From NCBI GenBank assembly GCA_963976435.1, contig CAXBKQ010000014.1, positions 1 through 64,000 on the forward strand: a DNA stretch of 64,000 nt, written 5' to 3'. The DNA comes from CAKZNE01 sp963976435 (lineage in GTDB: Bacteria > Bacteroidota > Bacteroidia > Flavobacteriales > Schleiferiaceae). The position numbers and the translations under genes are program-made. Below are positions 61,071-64,000 of the stretch, piece after piece (positions within the stretch are counted from its first letter, which is position 1; each line of letters begins with the position of its first letter). Below the pieces are notes generated by a model. It saw nothing but the letters and a program-made list of their open reading frames with translations. It had not been told where the DNA came from and did no database searches.

Positions 61071-62420
61071 TTATTCTATGTATTGAGATTTTTTGATCCA
61101 ACCTCTATCAAATTCACATTCAAAATATTCATTGTTTACCCTTACATAGGTTGCTTTTAGTTTTTCTTCTATCCACTTTTGGGTAGCTTCATTTCTTTTT
61201 TCCTGAAGGGCCACATTTTGAATTATATTATAATCCGTCTTTAAATCTGCCCTATGAGGTTTGGTTTTATTGATCAATTTAATAAGCTTAAATCCTTCCT
61301 TTCCATCTGGGGTTCTAAAGAAAATGGGTTCAGAAATTCTTCCTATGGAGAGCTTTTCTGTAGCATAAAATATTTCACGATCCATCTGCCCGGTTTCCCA
61401 TCTGCTATCTCCCGTTTGAGGGTTCATTGCTAGGCCACCGTTCAATTTAGAATTTTCATCTTCCGAATAATCTTTAGCCGTTTTTTCAAAAGATAATTTG
61501 CTGCTGATAATTTCTGTCCTTAAACTGTCGAGGAATTGTTTGGTAACTTCCAGATCTTCTGCCGAAATTTTGGGCTTTATAAGAATATGTCTCAAGTCCA
61601 ATTCTTCTCCTCTTCTAACCTGCAGTTGAACTATATGGTATCCATAAATGGTAGAGAATGGTTCTGAAATTTCGCCCATTGCTAAATTAAAGGCAACGGC
61701 CTCAAATTCCTTAACAAATTGCCCTCTTTTTATTCCTTTATATTCTCCACCATTTTTTGCAGAGCCAGGATCTTCAGAATAAAGAATCGCTAAAGTGCTA
61801 AAAGAAGAGCCATTTTCAACTCTTAGTTTAAGGTCGTTTAGCTTGGATATAGCTTCGTCTTTTGCTTCCTTACTAACCTTAGGGTATTTCACTACCTGTG
61901 CAAATTCTATTTGGGAATTTATTAGTGGTAAACTATCTGTAGGAATGCTATTGTAAAATTCTCTTACCTCGGAAGGAGTGATTTCAACATCTGCCGTTAT
62001 TTCTCCCAGCATCCTTTGTGCTGTCATTTGATCTTTGATAAAAGGTCTCATCTCCTCCTTAATTTCAACGATGGACTTTTTATAATAAGATTCTAGTTTC
62101 TGAACCGAGCCTATTTGTTGAACAAAAACCTGAATTCTTCTATCAATTGCTTGATCTACCTCTTCATCACCAACCACTACACTATCCAAATCTGCTTGAT
62201 GCAACAGCAATTTTTCAAAAAGTAAATCTTCAAAAATGGTACAACGATCTAAATTAGCATTAACACCGCCTTGGTCCTGATTGCTTATATAACGGTTATC
62301 CACATCCGATTTCAAAACAATATTCTTTCCTACTACTGCTACAACACCATCTACCAATTGTTGGGCAAAAATGGGGCTGCTACATAAAGTTACTGCCAAT
62401 AGGCTCAAGATTTTCCTCAT
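61071..62420 (-). CDS. surA: SurA-like periplasmic peptidyl-prolyl isomerase
   Basis: A 449-aa periplasmic chaperone with signal peptide (CSSPIFAQ). The N-terminal SurA domain (VDGVVAVVGKNIVLKSDVDNRY) is followed by two parvulin domains: the first around AQVVKYPKVSKEAKDEAISKLNDLKLR to GYHIVQLQVRRGEELDLRHILIKPK, the second from there to GFKLIKLINKTKPHRADL. It helps outer-membrane proteins fold. Its ATG overlaps the stop of the PPIase lipoprotein gene by one base. Confidence 0.93.
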   Translation of the reverse strand: MRKILSLLAVTLCSSPIFAQQLVDGVVAVVGKNIVLKSDVDNRYISNQDQGGVNANLDRCTIFEDLLFEKLLLHQADLDSVVVGDEEVDQAIDRRIQVFVQQIGSVQKLESYYKKSIVEIKEEMRPFIKDQMTAQRMLGEITADVEITPSEVREFYNSIPTDSLPLINSQIEFAQVVKYPKVSKEAKDEAISKLNDLKLRVENGSSFSTLAILYSEDPGSAKNGGEYKGIKRGQFVKEFEAVAFNLAMGEISEPFSTIYGYHIVQLQVRRGEELDLRHILIKPKISAEDLEVTKQFLDSLRTEIISSKLSFEKTAKDYSEDENSKLNGGLAMNPQTGDSRWETGQMDREIFYATEKLSIGRISEPIFFRTPDGKEGFKLIKLINKTKPHRADLKTDYNIIQNVALQEKRNEATQKWIEEKLKATYVRVNNEYFECEFDRGWIKKSQYIE

Positions 62421-63301
62421 TATTTATAGGTTTCGAATTCCTTTTTCTCTAACGCATCGGAAAGTAAATTCTTTTCCAAATCTGCTAAGAGCTTTAATTT
62501 TTTCTTGTTGATAAGAATATTTCTAATAATATTTTTGATATAACTTAATGGGGCGTGACTATTTTTCAATTTATAATTCACGATTTCCAGTAAATATATC
62601 TTATTCGTATCTGAAATTTCTAGGAAATTATTATTGGATAAAAGCTCGGATTGATTTATTCCTTTTTCAAATGGAATTTTTGAAGCCAGTCTGTCAAAAC
62701 TTAGCCAACTACTATCCTCGAGAAAAAACTCCCTGCTGTACTTAATAGCAAAGTCTCTTAAGTTTTCCCGGTCTTCCTTTTCTTTAGACTTAAACCAATC
62801 CCTAGCATCACTAAGTTTGGGTGCGTTGGTACTAATGATTATATAGTTGGCGATTAAGATATTCTCCTTTAGCAGGAAATTCTCGCGGCTAGACAGGTAA
62901 TATTCCTCAATTTCTTGAGTACTAATATTGGTATCCAGATTTTGTTGTAGGTATTCCTCCTGGTAGGTGAATTTTAAAAGGTCGTTTTTATATTTGGTAA
63001 TCTGCTCATCAAAATTCTTTTGATTTTCATTTAGATTAAACTCAGCTTTATAAAGCATAAGCTGATCTTTGGCCCAAATATTAATAAAATTCTGTACTAA
63101 GGAAAGGCTATCCCTAGAACTCAAATTTCCCTTTTGTTCTAATACAGGATTAAGGTCACTTTCATACAAGTATCTATCATAAACTCTAGCTATCACCTCA
63201 CCTTTATCCTCTTCCTCAGAAGGCTTAATAAATTGGCAAGAAGCACAAAGTATAGAAATCAACAAAGCAATGCTGAGGCTGTATTTATTTTTCTTCTTCA
63301 A
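62420..63301 (-). CDS. SurA N-domain-like lipoprotein
   Basis: A 293-aa lipoprotein (SIALLISILCASC, Cys 22). The SurA-N-type start is VIARVYDRYLYESDLNPVLEQKG. A parvulin-like middle (NFLLKENILIANYIIISTN and RDFAIKYSREFF) looks degenerate, so isomerase activity is doubtful; it may be only a chaperone. It is the middle of three folding-factor genes and overlaps the preceding PPIase by 17 bases. Confidence 0.82.
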   Translation of the reverse strand: MKKKNKYSLSIALLISILCASCQFIKPSEEEDKGEVIARVYDRYLYESDLNPVLEQKGNLSSRDSLSLVQNFINIWAKDQLMLYKAEFNLNENQKNFDEQITKYKNDLLKFTYQEEYLQQNLDTNISTQEIEEYYLSSRENFLLKENILIANYIIISTNAPKLSDARDWFKSKEKEDRENLRDFAIKYSREFFLEDSSWLSFDRLASKIPFEKGINQSELLSNNNFLEISDTNKIYLLEIVNYKLKNSHAPLSYIKNIIRNILINKKKLKLLADLEKNLLSDALEKKEFETYK

Positions 63302-64000
63302 GAATGCGAATTACTTTTTCCAATACCTCCTCATTAATACTCACTTCATATTTTCCTTTGAGTTCTGCAATCCAATCCTTTTCCAGTTTGTTTTGATAAG
63401 CGCTTATCACCAAACCACGAGCTTCTTCCAAAGTTTTATTCGTTGGTGCCTTCTTATCTTTCACTATCATTATAAAGTATCTCGAATTCTTCTTAATTGT
63501 TTTAGAAACTCCAGCTTCAGGCTTATATTCTGTTAAAAGGTCATTTTCACTTTCCTCAAACACATCTTCATCAATTTTAATATTTAGCTCAGAATCTTCA
63601 TTTAAGCTATTTAATACCATTTGAATAGAGTCTCCATTCAATAGCATTTTTTTGGCCTTTTTCGCCAATTTTTTACTGGCAGCATCAATTATTTGAACAT
63701 CATAGCGAGTTTCCCACATAAAGTCATTTTTATGGGAAGCATAAAAGTTCTCTAAACCAAGAGTATCAATAACAGACTTTTTCCAAACTCTTTTTTCGGT
63801 TAGATCAAATAATAATATACCCTCATAATATTCTCTTGCCAACATTCTAAACTCGGGATATTTATCTTCTAATCTGGTTTTTTCGTAGTTTATTAATTTA
63901 CCGTCTACAAAGCGATTGTATGCAGTTCTAATCTCCTTTCTAAGGTTATTAGACTTTCTAGATTTACTTTGGGTATTATCCACAAATAAGAGGAACTCTC
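63285..64000 (-). CDS. Peptidyl-prolyl isomerase, C-terminal part (cut by window edge)
   Basis: At least 238 codons open to the right edge of the window (the reading EFLLFVDNTQSKS continues beyond 64000); the gene start is outside. The visible part has REYYEGILLFDLTEKRVW, then LGLENFYASHKNDFMW and SRYFIMIVKDKKAPTNKTLEEARGLVISAYQNKLEKDWI, which is the tail of large PPIases paired with SurA in Flavobacteria. A GTG at 63983 could be read as a start, but the open frame upstream and the missing N-terminal domain make truncation by the window much more likely. Confidence 0.85.
   Translation of the reverse strand, partial: EFLLFVDNTQSKSRKSNNLRKEIRTAYNRFVDGKLINYEKTRLEDKYPEFRMLAREYYEGILLFDLTEKRVWKKSVIDTLGLENFYASHKNDFMWETRYDVQIIDAASKKLAKKAKKMLLNGDSIQMVLNSLNEDSELNIKIDEDVFEESENDLLTEYKPEAGVSKTIKKNSRYFIMIVKDKKAPTNKTLEEARGLVISAYQNKLEKDWIAELKGKYEVSINEEVLEKVIRILEEEK

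Overview
The window looks like a chromosomal segment of a low-G+C, Gram-negative Bacteroidota, most likely Flavobacteriia. Supporting signs are many Cys-lipobox lipoproteins, DUF5723-type outer-membrane proteins, a PorE-like TPR/PD40/OmpA protein, a type IX-style C-terminal tail (about 50.7-51.9 kb), and a cluster of three peptidyl-prolyl isomerases plus MoxR followed by pyrG and yidC. No tRNA, rRNA or CRISPR array was seen.

0-14 kb is an accessory island. An eleven-kilobase minus-strand operon runs from an XRE regulator (12176) through a type III DNA methyltransferase, a four-helix-bundle (S23-like) protein framed by short repeats, an AlbA_2/ATPase-like protein, two very short ORFs, a type III restriction subunit with a PD-ExK nuclease motif, an orphan 84-aa protein and a PLD-like/SNF2 helicase to a DUF4391 protein. 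It resembles a type III restriction-modification system enlarged with a second helicase and accessory genes. Mobile-element relics border it: an integrase-type transposase 3' fragment and a group II intron 3' fragment at 115-538, and an IS110-family transposase broken by one in-frame stop at 12346-13704. Hand counts of three 60-base lines in the island gave 40, 47 and 52% G+C, against 32 and 37% in two core lines; this is only a spot check.

14-30 kb is mixed: a secreted repeat-type protein, a YdjM-like membrane protein, a three-gene unit (membrane protein, winged-helix regulator, CreD) carrying two copies of one palindromic operator, several lipoproteins and small enzymes (erythromycin esterase family, DHFR family, SRPBCC, phosphodiester glycosidase, dual-specificity phosphatase, class V aminotransferase), lspA, a rhomboid protease and rarA.

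30-47 kb is dominated by the cell envelope. Two divergent lipoprotein plus outer-membrane-protein pairs stand back to back, next to a PorE-like protein. They are followed by a LexA-like XRE regulator and a TPR protein/beta-barrel/OsmC unit. 46.8-56 kb holds an FtsE-like ATPase, two glycosyltransferases, queA, a probable T9SS cargo, a 490-bp MITE-like non-coding block, an orphan CheR/CheB pair and an endonuclease/exonuclease/phosphatase protein. 56-64 kb is a housekeeping minus-strand run: PPIase, PPIase lipoprotein, SurA-like, MoxR, PyrG, YidC and a DUF6438 lipoprotein, ending at a strong bidirectional terminator. The first PPIase gene runs off the right edge.
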